64,000 nucleotides of DNA from JALJPB01 sp034111045. Lineage in GTDB: Bacteria; Pseudomonadota; Gammaproteobacteria; Enterobacterales; Alteromonadaceae. The notes under the pieces were generated by a model. The model was not told where the DNA came from and ran no database searches. It was given only the letters and a program-made list of their open reading frames with translations. The position numbers and the translations under genes are program-made. Location: NCBI GenBank assembly GCA_034111045.1, contig JAWUYA010000005.1, positions 1-64,000 of the forward strand, in the 5' to 3' direction. Shown piece by piece: positions 32,486 through 41,582 of this stretch (the stretch's first letter is position 1; the number at the start of each line of letters is the position of its first letter).

Positions 32486-33715
32486 GTGCTAAATCGTCTT
32501 TGGATCAGCTTTTTTTTCATCGCTTTTATATCTTCATTATATCAGTGGGTTTTTCTGGGCAATGTACAAATTTTTGAACAACTAATTGCCTCACTTTTTT
32601 CTATGTCAAAAGTGACTGTTGATATTTCTATTGGTTTAATTGGTATTTTAAGTTTTTGGCTAGGGATGATGAAAATTGCTGAGCATGCCGGGATTATTGC
32701 TAAAATAGCTCAGTGGTTATCTCCATTGTTTTCACAGCTGATGCCAGATGTACCTAAAGGCCATCCTGCAATCGGCTCAATTACCATGAATTTATCGGCT
32801 AACTTCTTAGGGCTAGATAATGCGGCAACGCCCCTCGGGCTTAAAGCTATGCAAGACCTACAATCAATTAATCCTAACAAAGAGTCGGCAAGTAATGCAC
32901 AAATTCTTTTTCTGGTATTGAATACCTCTTCAGTAACGTTAATTCCAATCGCTGTTTTTGTTTATCGAGCTCAACAAGGTGCTGCCAATCCAACCGATGT
33001 TTTTGTACCTATATTATTAGCAACAACGGCTTCAACACTAGTTGGTTTATTCTCTGTGGCTTTTATTCAAAAAATTAATATATTACACAAAACTGTTTTA
33101 CTCTATCTCGTTAGCACAATGGCTTTCATTGCTGCTTTGGTGGTTTATTTTGCACAATTATCAGCCCAACTTTTAGCTGAACAATCATCTTTGATGGGAA
33201 ACCTACTGATTTTTTCCGTATTGATCAGTTTTATCTTTATCGCCATGCGCCGAAAAGTTATTGTTTACGATGCCTTTATTGAAGGCGCTAAACAGGGCTT
33301 TGAAGTCAGTATAAAATTAATTCCTTATTTACTGGCAATGCTATGTGCAATTGGTGTTTTTAGAGCGAGTGGAGCATTAGGCTTTATTGTCGATAATATT
33401 CGCTTTCTAGTTGCATGGATGACAATAGATACACGCTTCGTTGATGCCTTACCAACCGCTTTTATGAATCCTCTTAGTGGTTCTGGTGCCCGTGCTATGA
33501 TGATTGAAACTATGAATGTCCATGGTGCAGATTCTTTTGCTGGTAAATTAGCTTCTACGATTCAAGGTTCAACAGAAACAACTTTTTATGTTTTAGCTGT
33601 TTATTTTGGTTCAGTTGGTATCAAATATAGTCGACACGCTATCACTTGTGGGTTACTAGCTGACCTCGGTGGTATTTGTGCGGCTATTGGTGTTTGTTAT
33701 TGGTTCTTTGGATAG
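32486..33715 (+). CDS. SpmA/SpmB-like fused nucleoside-recognition (Gate) membrane protein
   Basis: A 409-residue inner-membrane protein with about nine hydrophobic segments. The first half resembles SpmA (MKIAEHAGIIAKIAQWLSPL, then NLSANFLGLDNAATPLGLKA) and the second SpmB (GFEVSIKLIPYLLAM, then GSTETTFYVLAVYFGSVG), each carrying a Gate domain. In Bacillus the two separate proteins are needed for spore maturation; in non-sporulating gammaproteobacteria the fused form is common and of unknown role, perhaps transport. The start is GTG 32486. It is transcribed alone, upstream of the propionate operon. Confidence 0.87.
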   Translation: MLNRLWISFFFIAFISSLYQWVFLGNVQIFEQLIASLFSMSKVTVDISIGLIGILSFWLGMMKIAEHAGIIAKIAQWLSPLFSQLMPDVPKGHPAIGSITMNLSANFLGLDNAATPLGLKAMQDLQSINPNKESASNAQILFLVLNTSSVTLIPIAVFVYRAQQGAANPTDVFVPILLATTASTLVGLFSVAFIQKINILHKTVLLYLVSTMAFIAALVVYFAQLSAQLLAEQSSLMGNLLIFSVLISFIFIAMRRKVIVYDAFIEGAKQGFEVSIKLIPYLLAMLCAIGVFRASGALGFIVDNIRFLVAWMTIDTRFVDALPTAFMNPLSGSGARAMMIETMNVHGADSFAGKLASTIQGSTETTFYVLAVYFGSVGIKYSRHAITCGLLADLGGICAAIGVCYWFFG

Positions 33716-33742
33716 TCTTAATAATTACAGTACTCTCTTTTT

Positions 33743-33754
33743 ATTGTCGACAAT
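33743..33754. promoter_or_regulatory. putative operator 1 of the propionate operon
   Basis: ATTGTCGACAAT is a perfect 12-base palindrome 112 bases before the regulator's ATG. Its twin lies 72 bases downstream. GntR/FadR-type proteins bind palindromes of this size. Confidence 0.6.
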
Positions 33755-33814
33755 TAAAGTTTAATGCACTTGTTTTATTCTTATGTAGCCGCTAAAATAC
33801 CCGTAAATAAATGA

Positions 33815-33826
33815 AGTGTCGACAAT
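33815..33826. promoter_or_regulatory. putative operator 2 of the propionate operon
   Basis: AGTGTCGACAAT, 11 of 12 identical to operator 1, is 40 bases before the regulator's ATG, where it would cover the promoter or start site. The pair suggests autorepression, possibly with looping. Confidence 0.6.
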
Positions 33827-33866
33827 TTTGCACGTCAATCATGGTATACCCAATTAGTGGCTTAAT

Positions 33867-34556
33867 ATGGCTTTGAATACCCCTACACTTGAAACTCCAG
33901 TTACTACAGCAGATAAGATTTTTGATTTAATGTTGCATGCCATCGTTGACGGAACAATCCCGTCAGGTAATAAAATTAGCGAACCTGAACTTGCAAAACA
34001 ATATGAAGTTAGCCGTTCGACTCTCAGAGAAGCACTAAATCGATTAGAGAAATGCCATCTTATTGAGCGTAAAGCGAATGTTGGATCCCGTGTTGTTGAA
34101 TGCACTATAGAAAGTTTATTAGAAATATATGTTGTTCGTGAATCATTAGAAGGTATGGCTTGCCGACAAGCCGCAATTCATATGACGGATGAAGAAATCA
34201 CAGATATGCAAAATATGCTAAAGCAGCATGCAACTTCGCAAGCGTTAAAAGATGGTGTGGCTTATTACCAAGAGGAAGGCGACTTAGATTTTCATTATAA
34301 AGTGATCTTAGGAAGTCACAATAAACAGCTGATTAATATTTTATGCGGCCAGTTGTATCACCTTGTTCGTATGTACCGTATTCAATTCGGTATGAATAGC
34401 CCAAGGGCGACGCGTGCTTTTGATGAACATTCACGCATTGTTGAGGCTATAAAAGATCGTGACGGTGAATTAGCCGAATTATTGATGCGCCGTCATATTG
34501 CCGCATCACGGAAAAATATAGAAAAGAAAATTGCCCAGCTTAATACCGAGATTTGA
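33867..34556 (+). CDS. GntR/FadR-subfamily regulator of the methylcitrate operon
   Basis: A 229-residue regulator. The winged helix (about 14-80) contains the signature ISEPELAKQYEVSRSTLREA followed by LNRLEKCHLIERK, and an all-helical FCD effector domain (about 90-225) has the Asp/His metal-ligand pattern (DLDFHYKVI, then RAFDEHSRIV and MRRHI). It begins the propionate operon, so it is the likely local repressor, a role often played by a GntR protein in Shewanella-type bacteria and by the unrelated sigma-54 activator PrpR in enterics. Effector is probably a methylcitrate-cycle intermediate (inference). ATG start; 58 bases before prpB. Confidence 0.9.
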   Translation: MALNTPTLETPVTTADKIFDLMLHAIVDGTIPSGNKISEPELAKQYEVSRSTLREALNRLEKCHLIERKANVGSRVVECTIESLLEIYVVRESLEGMACRQAAIHMTDEEITDMQNMLKQHATSQALKDGVAYYQEEGDLDFHYKVILGSHNKQLINILCGQLYHLVRMYRIQFGMNSPRATRAFDEHSRIVEAIKDRDGELAELLMRRHIAASRKNIEKKIAQLNTEI

Positions 34557-34614
34557 TGGGTTTGATTAGTAAAGATAATAAATAATTTACATTTATATTA
34601 ACAAGGAAACACTT

Positions 34615-35505
34615 ATGCCTGTTTCATTATCACCCGGTGCAAAGTTTCGTTTAGCACTTCAAAATAACAAACCTTTACAAGTTGTAGGGACGATTAACGC
34701 TTATTGCGCAATGATGGCTGAACAGCTTGGTCATCAAGCTATATATTTATCAGGTGGTGGTGTTGCTAATGCTTCTTATGGTTTACCTGATTTGGGTATG
34801 ACCTCTCTAAATGACGTTGTAGCCGATGTTCAACGTATCACTTCTGCATCAAGTCTACCTTTATTAGTTGATATAGACACTGGTTGGGGAGGTGCATTTA
34901 ACATAGCTAAAACAGTTAGAGATATGGAAAAAGCAGGCGCGGCAGCGGTACATATAGAAGATCAAGTTGCACAAAAACGATGCGGTCATCGTCCCAATAA
35001 AGCGATCGTATCAACAGCAGAAATGGCTGATCGTATTCGCGCTGCTGTTGATGCCCGTAAGGATAAAGATTTTTTCATTATGGCGCGTACTGATGCCTTC
35101 GCTCAAGAAGGTTTAGAAGCTGCACTTGAGCGTGCTAAAGCTTATGTTACTGCAGGGGCTGATGGTATTTTTGCTGAAGCGATAAAAACGGAAGAACATT
35201 ATCGTGCCTTTACCCAAGCATTAGGTGTACCCGTACTTGCTAATATTACCGAATTTGGTCAAACCGAGTTATGGAATAAAAAACAATTAGGTGAGTGGGG
35301 ATGTGCAATGGTGCTTTATCCTCTTTCAGCATTTCGTGCCATGAACAAGGCAGCTGAATCTGTTTATAAAACGTTATTAGCCGATGGCGATCAAAAAGCA
35401 GAGATAGACAACATGCAAACCCGTATGGATTTATATGATTACCTTGGCTATCACGATTACGAACAAAAACTAGATGCATTGTTTACAGAAGGCAAGAACA
35501 AGTAA
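34615..35505 (+). CDS. prpB: 2-methylisocitrate lyase
   Basis: A 296-residue enzyme that splits 2-methylisocitrate into pyruvate and succinate, the last step of propionate breakdown. The signature KRCGHRP carries the catalytic C123 (same number as in E. coli PrpB), and the Mg site DIDTGWGG is at 86-93. Isocitrate-lyase-superfamily TIM barrel, full length. ATG start with AAGGAA upstream. Second gene of the operon. Confidence 0.97.
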   Translation: MPVSLSPGAKFRLALQNNKPLQVVGTINAYCAMMAEQLGHQAIYLSGGGVANASYGLPDLGMTSLNDVVADVQRITSASSLPLLVDIDTGWGGAFNIAKTVRDMEKAGAAAVHIEDQVAQKRCGHRPNKAIVSTAEMADRIRAAVDARKDKDFFIMARTDAFAQEGLEAALERAKAYVTAGADGIFAEAIKTEEHYRAFTQALGVPVLANITEFGQTELWNKKQLGEWGCAMVLYPLSAFRAMNKAAESVYKTLLADGDQKAEIDNMQTRMDLYDYLGYHDYEQKLDALFTEGKNK

Positions 35506-35556
35506 GTAAAAAACTTTCTAGCTAACAATAAATTTTAAGAAAATGAGGAAATAATT

Positions 35557-36681
35557 ATGTCAGATAAAAAATTAAGTGGCGCAGGCCTTCGTGGACAAAG
35601 TGCGGGCGAAACATCCTTGTGCACCGTTGGTCAGTCAGGTAGCGGTTTAACGTATTGTGGTTATGATGTGGCAGATTTAGCTGAAAACGCTACATTTGAA
35701 GAAGTGGCTTATTTACTTTTTAATAGTAAACTTCCCAACATAAAAGAACTAGCCAGTTATAAAGCTGATTTAGCGGGTATGCGTGATTTACCGCAGTCGT
35801 TAAAGTCCGTGTTAAAATTGATTCCAAAAAATGCCCATCCGATGGATGTTATGCGTACAGGTTGTTCATTTTTAGGTAATATTGAACCTGAAAATTATTT
35901 CACGGAACAGAATCAATCGGCTAATCGCTTACTTGCGGCTTTTCCTGCGATCATGTGCTACTGGTACAAATATTCACATGAGGGTGTAGAAATTGATTGT
36001 ATGTCAGATGAAGAATCATTAGGTGGTCATTTCCTACGTCTGCTCAATGGTCAAAGTCCATCAAAACAACATGAACGTGTAATGGATGTTTCATTAATTC
36101 TATACGCCGAACATGAATTTAATGCATCAACCTTTACGGCTCGTGTTTGTGCCTCAACTTTGTCTGATATGTTCTCCTGTATCACAGGGGCAATAGGCAC
36201 TTTACGTGGCCCACTTCATGGCGGGGCCAACGAAGCGGCTATGGATATGATCCTTAAATTTAATTCGCCAAGAGATGCTAAAAAACAAATGGCGGGTATG
36301 CTTGAACGTAAAGAAAAAATCATGGGCTTTGGTCATGCAATTTATACCACCTCAGACCCACGTAATGTGATTATCAAAGCTTGGTCTGAAAAACTCGCCG
36401 CTGAAAATGGTGATACATCCCTTTATGATATTTCTGTAGCTTGCGAAGAGTATATGTGGGAGACAAAAAAATTATTTTGTAATGCTGATTTCTTCCATGC
36501 TTCAACCTACAATTATATGGGCATACCAACGAAGTTATTTACCCCCATTTTTGTGTGTTCACGTTTAACCGGCTGGGCAGCACATGTGATGGAGCAACGC
36601 TCTAATAATCGTATAATTCGCCCAAGTGCCGATTATATAGGAGCCAATCCAAGAAAAGTTATTCCGATTGCCAAGAGATAA
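35557..36681 (+). CDS. prpC: 2-methylcitrate synthase
   Basis: A 374-residue citrate-synthase-family enzyme that condenses propionyl-CoA with oxaloacetate. The catalytic triad reads H221 (PLHGGANEAA), H260 (GFGHAIYTTSDPR) and D311 (ADFFHASTYNYMG). Length and the IYTTSDPRN block fit PrpC rather than the longer type-I GltA. ATG start with a TGAGGA site. It follows prpB by 51 bases. Confidence 0.97.
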   Translation: MSDKKLSGAGLRGQSAGETSLCTVGQSGSGLTYCGYDVADLAENATFEEVAYLLFNSKLPNIKELASYKADLAGMRDLPQSLKSVLKLIPKNAHPMDVMRTGCSFLGNIEPENYFTEQNQSANRLLAAFPAIMCYWYKYSHEGVEIDCMSDEESLGGHFLRLLNGQSPSKQHERVMDVSLILYAEHEFNASTFTARVCASTLSDMFSCITGAIGTLRGPLHGGANEAAMDMILKFNSPRDAKKQMAGMLERKEKIMGFGHAIYTTSDPRNVIIKAWSEKLAAENGDTSLYDISVACEEYMWETKKLFCNADFFHASTYNYMGIPTKLFTPIFVCSRLTGWAAHVMEQRSNNRIIRPSADYIGANPRKVIPIAKR

Positions 36682-36770
36682 TTTTACATTTTGGTTTTGA
36701 TTGTTGACGCTACTTCTAGTTACTCACGTCTACTGTTAATTTTTCGTCACTGTTTATTTCGGATGAAATT

Positions 36771-39368
36771 ATGAATTATGCACACCGTAAACCTTTACCG
36801 GGTACAAAGTTAGACTACTTTGATACCCAAGAAGCCGTTGACGCTATTGAGGTTGGCGCTTATAGTAAACTTCCCTATACTTCTCGTCTACTGGCTGAAA
36901 ACCTTGTAAGACGATGTGAACCCAATAAGCTGATCGATTACCTTAAACAATTAATTGAACGTAAACGTGATCTTGATTTTCCTTGGTTTCCTGCTCGTGT
37001 CGTTTGTCATGATATTTTAGGACAAACCGCTTTAGTTGACCTTGCGGGGCTTCGTGATGCTATCAGTGTTGCTGGCGGTGATCCATCAAAGGTAAACCCA
37101 GTAGTACCTACCCAACTTATTGTGGATCACTCTCTTGCTGTAGAGTATGCAGGTTTTGAAAAAGATGCCTTTGAAAAAAACCGTGCCATTGAAGATAGAC
37201 GAAATGAAGATAGGTTTCATTTCATTAATTGGACGAAAGAGGCTTTTGAAAATATTGATGTTATCCAACCAGGTAACGGTATCATGCATCAAATTAACCT
37301 AGAGAAAATGTCTCCTGTAGTTCATGCCAGAGATGGCGTAGCTTTTCCAGATACTTTAGTAGGTACCGATAGTCATACCCCTCATGTTGATGCTTTAGGT
37401 GTTCTTGCACTGGGTGTGGGTGGTTTAGAAGCTGAAAGTGTTATGTTAGGTCGTGCATCTTATATGCGATTACCTGACATTGTTGGTGTTGAGCTCAAAG
37501 GGCAGCGTCAACCAGGTATTACAGCGACGGATATTGTGTTGGCGTTAACTGAGTTTTTACGTAATCAAAAAGTGGTTTCAACCTATCTGGAATTTTTTGG
37601 TGAAGGAGCTGAAAACCTCACATTAGGCGATCGCGCCACTATTTCCAATATGACACCAGAATTTGGCGCTTCAGCAGGTATGTTTTATATTGATGATCAA
37701 ACTATTGATTATTTGCGCCTTACTGGTCGTGAAGACAGTCAAGTGAAACTCGTGGAAACTTATGCGAAAAAAACAGGTCTTTGGGTTGACAGCTTATCAG
37801 AGGTTGAATATGAGCGAGTATTGACCTTTGACTTATCCGCTGTCGGACGAAACATTGCCGGACCTTCAAATCCACATAGTAGAGTGTCAACTAAAGACTT
37901 AGCAGCAAAAGGCATTTCAGGTGTAGTAGAGAACGAAGATGGTTTGATGCCAGATGGAGCATGTATTATTGCCGCAATTACTAGTTGTACCAATACGTCT
38001 AATCCTCGAAATGTGATAGCGGCGGGATTAATTGCCCGTAATGCCAATGCTAAAGGTTTAACGCGCAAACCTTGGGTAAAAACGTCACTTGCACCAGGCT
38101 CCAAAGCTGTGCAGTTATATCTCGAAGAAGCTAATTTATTGACTGAATTAGAACAACTCGGTTTTGGCATTGTTGGTTTTGCTTGTACTACTTGTAACGG
38201 CATGAGTGGGGCGCTTGACCCAGTTATTCAAAAAGAGGTGATTGACCGTGACCTATACACCACCGCTGTTTTATCAGGCAATCGTAATTTTGATGGACGA
38301 ATTCACCCTTATGCCAAACAAGCTTTTATTGCTTCGCCACCATTAGTTGTTGCTTATGCCATTGCAGGAACTATTCGTTTTGATATTGAAAAAGACAGTT
38401 TAGGTAACGATAGCAAGGGTAATCCGATAACGTTAAAAGATATTTGGCCGTCCGATGAAGAGATCGACTCAGTCATTGCCCAAAGCGTTAAACCAGAACA
38501 GTTCCGTAAAATTTATGATCCTATGTTTGAAATTAAAGTTGATTACGGTATTGCTGAAGAAAAAATTAACCCTCTATATGAATGGCGTGAGCAAAGCACT
38601 TATATTCGACGACCTCCTTATTGGGAAGGCGCATTAGCCGGTGAGCGCACGATGAAAGGTATGCGTCCCTTAGCTGTACTCGGTGATAATATTACTACCG
38701 ATCATTTATCACCCTCTAATGCTATTATGTTTGACAGTGCTGCGGGGGCTTATTTAGATAAAATGGGTTTACCAGAAGAAGATTTTAATTCATATGCAAC
38801 TCACCGTGGAGACCATTTGACAGCGCAGCGTGCAACCTTTGCCAATCCTAAATTATATAATGAAATGGTACAAAAAGACGGTAAAGTTGTTCAAGGCTCA
38901 CTTGCACGGGTTGAACCTGAAGGTCAAATTATGCGCATGTGGGAAGCCATTGAAATCTATATGCAACGTAAACAACCACTGATTATTATTGCTGGTGCAG
39001 ATTATGGTCAAGGTTCGTCACGTGATTGGGCAGCAAAAGGAGTTCGATTAGCGGGTGTTGAAGTTATTGTTGCGGAAGGTTTTGAACGTATACACCGTAC
39101 TAATTTAGTAGGAATGGGGGTACTTCCTCTTGAGTTTACTCTAGGTGAAACACGTCATACTTATGATATTGATGGCACTGAACGTTATGATGTTATTGGT
39201 GAGTATACCCCAGGTGCTCACTTAACTGTGGTTATCACTCGTGAAAATGGGGAATTGGTTAAAATGCCGGTGAAGTGTCGTTTAGATACTGCAGAAGAAG
39301 CCTCAATTTATGAGGCAGGAGGTATACTGCAACGTTTTGCTCAAGATTTTTTGGCATCTAATTCATAA
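36771..39368 (+). CDS. acnD: Fe/S-dependent 2-methylcitrate dehydratase
   Basis: An 865-residue aconitase-family protein that dehydrates 2-methylcitrate to a 2-methylaconitate isomer. The [4Fe-4S] cysteines are C406 (TSCTNTSNP), C472 and C475 (ACTTCNGMSG). The C-terminal swivel domain has the aconitase block GADYGQGSSRDWAAKG (about 743-758). It pairs with prpF, the isomerase, which is what separates AcnD systems from PrpD ones. ATG start. A terminator-like hairpin stands between this gene and prpF. Confidence 0.97.
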   Translation: MNYAHRKPLPGTKLDYFDTQEAVDAIEVGAYSKLPYTSRLLAENLVRRCEPNKLIDYLKQLIERKRDLDFPWFPARVVCHDILGQTALVDLAGLRDAISVAGGDPSKVNPVVPTQLIVDHSLAVEYAGFEKDAFEKNRAIEDRRNEDRFHFINWTKEAFENIDVIQPGNGIMHQINLEKMSPVVHARDGVAFPDTLVGTDSHTPHVDALGVLALGVGGLEAESVMLGRASYMRLPDIVGVELKGQRQPGITATDIVLALTEFLRNQKVVSTYLEFFGEGAENLTLGDRATISNMTPEFGASAGMFYIDDQTIDYLRLTGREDSQVKLVETYAKKTGLWVDSLSEVEYERVLTFDLSAVGRNIAGPSNPHSRVSTKDLAAKGISGVVENEDGLMPDGACIIAAITSCTNTSNPRNVIAAGLIARNANAKGLTRKPWVKTSLAPGSKAVQLYLEEANLLTELEQLGFGIVGFACTTCNGMSGALDPVIQKEVIDRDLYTTAVLSGNRNFDGRIHPYAKQAFIASPPLVVAYAIAGTIRFDIEKDSLGNDSKGNPITLKDIWPSDEEIDSVIAQSVKPEQFRKIYDPMFEIKVDYGIAEEKINPLYEWREQSTYIRRPPYWEGALAGERTMKGMRPLAVLGDNITTDHLSPSNAIMFDSAAGAYLDKMGLPEEDFNSYATHRGDHLTAQRATFANPKLYNEMVQKDGKVVQGSLARVEPEGQIMRMWEAIEIYMQRKQPLIIIAGADYGQGSSRDWAAKGVRLAGVEVIVAEGFERIHRTNLVGMGVLPLEFTLGETRHTYDIDGTERYDVIGEYTPGAHLTVVITRENGELVKMPVKCRLDTAEEASIYEAGGILQRFAQDFLASNS

Positions 39369-39391
39369 TTGAAATTCAAAACTCCACATGT

Positions 39392-39418
39392 AAATAGCAC
39401 TTTTAAGTGCTATTTTTT
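39392..39418 (+). terminator. intrinsic terminator or attenuator between acnD and prpF
   Basis: Arms AAATAGCACT (39392-39401) and AGTGCTATTT (39406-39415) with loop TTTA, followed by more T. It is 24 bases past the acnD stop and before the prpF ribosome site, so it would reduce prpF expression relative to acnD. Confidence 0.75.
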
Positions 39419-39439
39419 ATTCATTTAAGGAGAGCTAAT

Positions 39440-40651
39440 ATGGTTAAAGAAACCGTGTCAAAAAAAGCATCAGCCCAGATACACAAGCCCCAAATAAAAA
39501 TCCCTGCTACTTATATGCGTGGAGGTACGTCAAAAGGCGTGTTTTTTAGCTTATCTGATTTACCTATATCTTGTCAGCTCCCCGGAGCTGCTCGTGATAA
39601 TCTGTTATTAAGAGTTATTGGTAGTCCCGACCCATATGGTAAGCAAACTGATGGTATGGGAGGGGCAACTTCAAGTACAAGCAAGATAGTTGTTTTGTCA
39701 AAAAGTAGTGAGGCTGGACACGATGTTGATTATTTATTTGGTCAAGTGGCTATTGATAAAGCCTTTGTTGATTGGAGTGGCAATTGCGGGAACTTAACTG
39801 CAGCAGTAGGCTCTTTTGCTATCACCACCGGTTTAGTCGATGCCTCTCGAATTCCTAAAAATGGTATTGTCGTTGTTCGTATCTGGCAAGCTAACATTAG
39901 TAAAACTATTATTGCTTATGTGCCAGTGACCAATGGTGCAGTACAAGAAACCGGTGATTTTGAGCTTGATGGTGTAACTTTTCCAGCTGCCGAAGTCGCT
40001 GTTGAATTCTTATCACCAGGTGCCGGAGGTGCAATGTTTCCAACAGGTAATTTAGTCGATGATCTTGAGGTCCCAGGTGTCGGTACTTTCAAAGCGACCC
40101 TGATCAATGCAGGTATTCCGACTATTTTTTTAAATGCAGAAGATATTGGTTATATTGGAACTGAACTCCAAGGTGCCATTAATAATGATGATAACGCCTT
40201 AACGAAATTTGAAATAATTCGCGCTTATGGTGCACTGAAAATGGGGATTATTAAGCATATAGATGAAGCTAAAATGCGTCAACACACTCCTAAAGTTGCT
40301 TTTGTGTCACCGGCACAAGATTATTTGTCTTCGAGTAATAAAACAATTAAGGCGGACGAAATAGATTTACATGTACGTGCGTTGTCAATGGGTAAGCTTC
40401 ATCATGCCATGATGGGCACCGCAGCTGTTGCTATTGGCGCCGCTGCTTCGGTACCTAATACTTTAGTTAATCTTGTGGCTGGTGGAGGCATTCGAGATGT
40501 AGTTACTTTTGGTCATCCATCGGGTACTTTAAAAGTAGGGGCACAAGCAAATAACGATTCAGGTGAGTGGACAATAACCAAAGCTTCAATGAGTCGAAGC
40601 GCTCGAGTGCTAATGGAAGGCTGGGTGAGAATACCCAGTAATTCATTTTAG
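39440..40651 (+). CDS. prpF: 2-methylaconitate cis-trans isomerase
   Basis: A 403-residue protein of the diaminopimelate-epimerase-like fold that isomerises the product of AcnD. It shows PATYMRGGTSKGVFF near the N-terminus, GSPDPYGKQTDGMGGATSST, and WSGNCGNLTAAVG, all PrpF blocks. I start it at ATG 39440, eight bases after AAGGAG; an in-frame upstream start at 39407 lies in the terminator's T-run and is unlikely. Last gene of the propionate operon. Confidence 0.95.
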   Translation: MVKETVSKKASAQIHKPQIKIPATYMRGGTSKGVFFSLSDLPISCQLPGAARDNLLLRVIGSPDPYGKQTDGMGGATSSTSKIVVLSKSSEAGHDVDYLFGQVAIDKAFVDWSGNCGNLTAAVGSFAITTGLVDASRIPKNGIVVVRIWQANISKTIIAYVPVTNGAVQETGDFELDGVTFPAAEVAVEFLSPGAGGAMFPTGNLVDDLEVPGVGTFKATLINAGIPTIFLNAEDIGYIGTELQGAINNDDNALTKFEIIRAYGALKMGIIKHIDEAKMRQHTPKVAFVSPAQDYLSSSNKTIKADEIDLHVRALSMGKLHHAMMGTAAVAIGAAASVPNTLVNLVAGGGIRDVVTFGHPSGTLKVGAQANNDSGEWTITKASMSRSARVLMEGWVRIPSNSF

Positions 40652-40815
40652 TTATTTATATTATAATTGTATCCATAATACAAATCTGTAAAATAATACT
40701 AATGTTTTTTATTTTCAGGTTAATAAATTGGCTAATAATACTTTAAATTGTTGGTCTAAAAGGGTATGTTATGCGCTTTTAACTTAGGTCAAAAGCCATT
40801 AATGAGTTCGCTTGA

Positions 40816-41274
40816 ATGAATAAAGCAGAATTTTACCAAACATTAGAAGCACAGGTGATAGCATTAATTGCTGATGAGCAAGACTTTATTGCTAATATGG
40901 CGAATATTAGTGCACTTTTATTTGAGGCTTTAGCATCAGTTAATTGGGTTGGTTTTTATCGAGTGATAGATGATCAACTTGTTTTAGGTCCTTTCCAAGG
41001 TAAGGTTGCTTGTCTTCGAATTCCTATCGGCAAAGGTGTTTGTGGTACTGCCGCAGAAACTGGTGGAACGCAACGTATCGCAGATGTTCATCTATTTTCA
41101 GGACATATTGCTTGTGATGTTGACAGTAACGCTGAAATTGTTGTTCCTGTGAAGGTAAATGGTAAAGTGGTTGCAGTATTTGATATTGATAGTATTGATT
41201 TTAATCGGTTTGATGATCAAGATCAGCTGGGCATCGAAACGATAGTTAAACACCTTGAGGCTAGCATGGTATAA
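40816..41274 (+). CDS. msrC: free methionine-R-sulfoxide reductase (GAF domain)
   Basis: A 152-residue single GAF-domain protein of the fRMsr (YebR/MsrC) family, which reduces free methionine-(R)-sulfoxide. The three redox cysteines are C66, C76 and C100 (VACLRIPIGKGVCGTAAE, then HIACDVDSNAEIVVP); spacings of 10 and 24 equal those of the yeast enzyme (C91, C101, C125). ATG start, no strong ribosome site. Its stop overlaps the next ATG (TAATG). As in E. coli, it sits close to proQ and prc. Confidence 0.95.
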   Translation: MNKAEFYQTLEAQVIALIADEQDFIANMANISALLFEALASVNWVGFYRVIDDQLVLGPFQGKVACLRIPIGKGVCGTAAETGGTQRIADVHLFSGHIACDVDSNAEIVVPVKVNGKVVAVFDIDSIDFNRFDDQDQLGIETIVKHLEASMV

Positions 41275-41561
41275 TGAAAGAATTAGTGGTTATACACGAT
41301 TTTCTTGTTTCAGAAGCAGTGGTTGGTGACTGGGAAGGACAAGAAGAAGACGTAGCAGAAAAGATAAACGAAATTTATCATACCTTGTATGATTTAGCTG
41401 AAGAAGATATATCTGTAGAGGTGTTAACTCAGTTATTAGAATTGGTATGGGATACATGGATTGGGCAAGATGTTTTACCTGATTTAGAAACAGATGATAT
41501 TTACGATTGGTGCAGACACGTGCTAGAAAATCGTGAACAGCATCTTCAAGACGACAATTAA
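41274..41561 (+). CDS. uncharacterised small acidic protein between msrC and proQ
   Basis: A 95-residue acidic protein rich in Glu, Asp and Trp (for example DWEGQEEDVAEKINEIYHTL and WDTWIGQDVLPDLETDDIYD); predicted helical and cytoplasmic, no cysteine pair, no signal. I do not recognise the family. It is read in an overlap of one base with msrC (TAATG), implying coupled translation, and proQ starts 21 bases after it. Codon use and conserved setting argue for a real gene. Confidence 0.75.
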   Translation: MKELVVIHDFLVSEAVVGDWEGQEEDVAEKINEIYHTLYDLAEEDISVEVLTQLLELVWDTWIGQDVLPDLETDDIYDWCRHVLENREQHLQDDN

Positions 41562-41582
41562 TTAAACAGTAAAGTTGTATTT

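Noticed and set aside
35246..35479. 77-codon minus-strand frame within prpB
   Set aside because: Entirely inside the certain prpB coding sequence, with no motif of its own.
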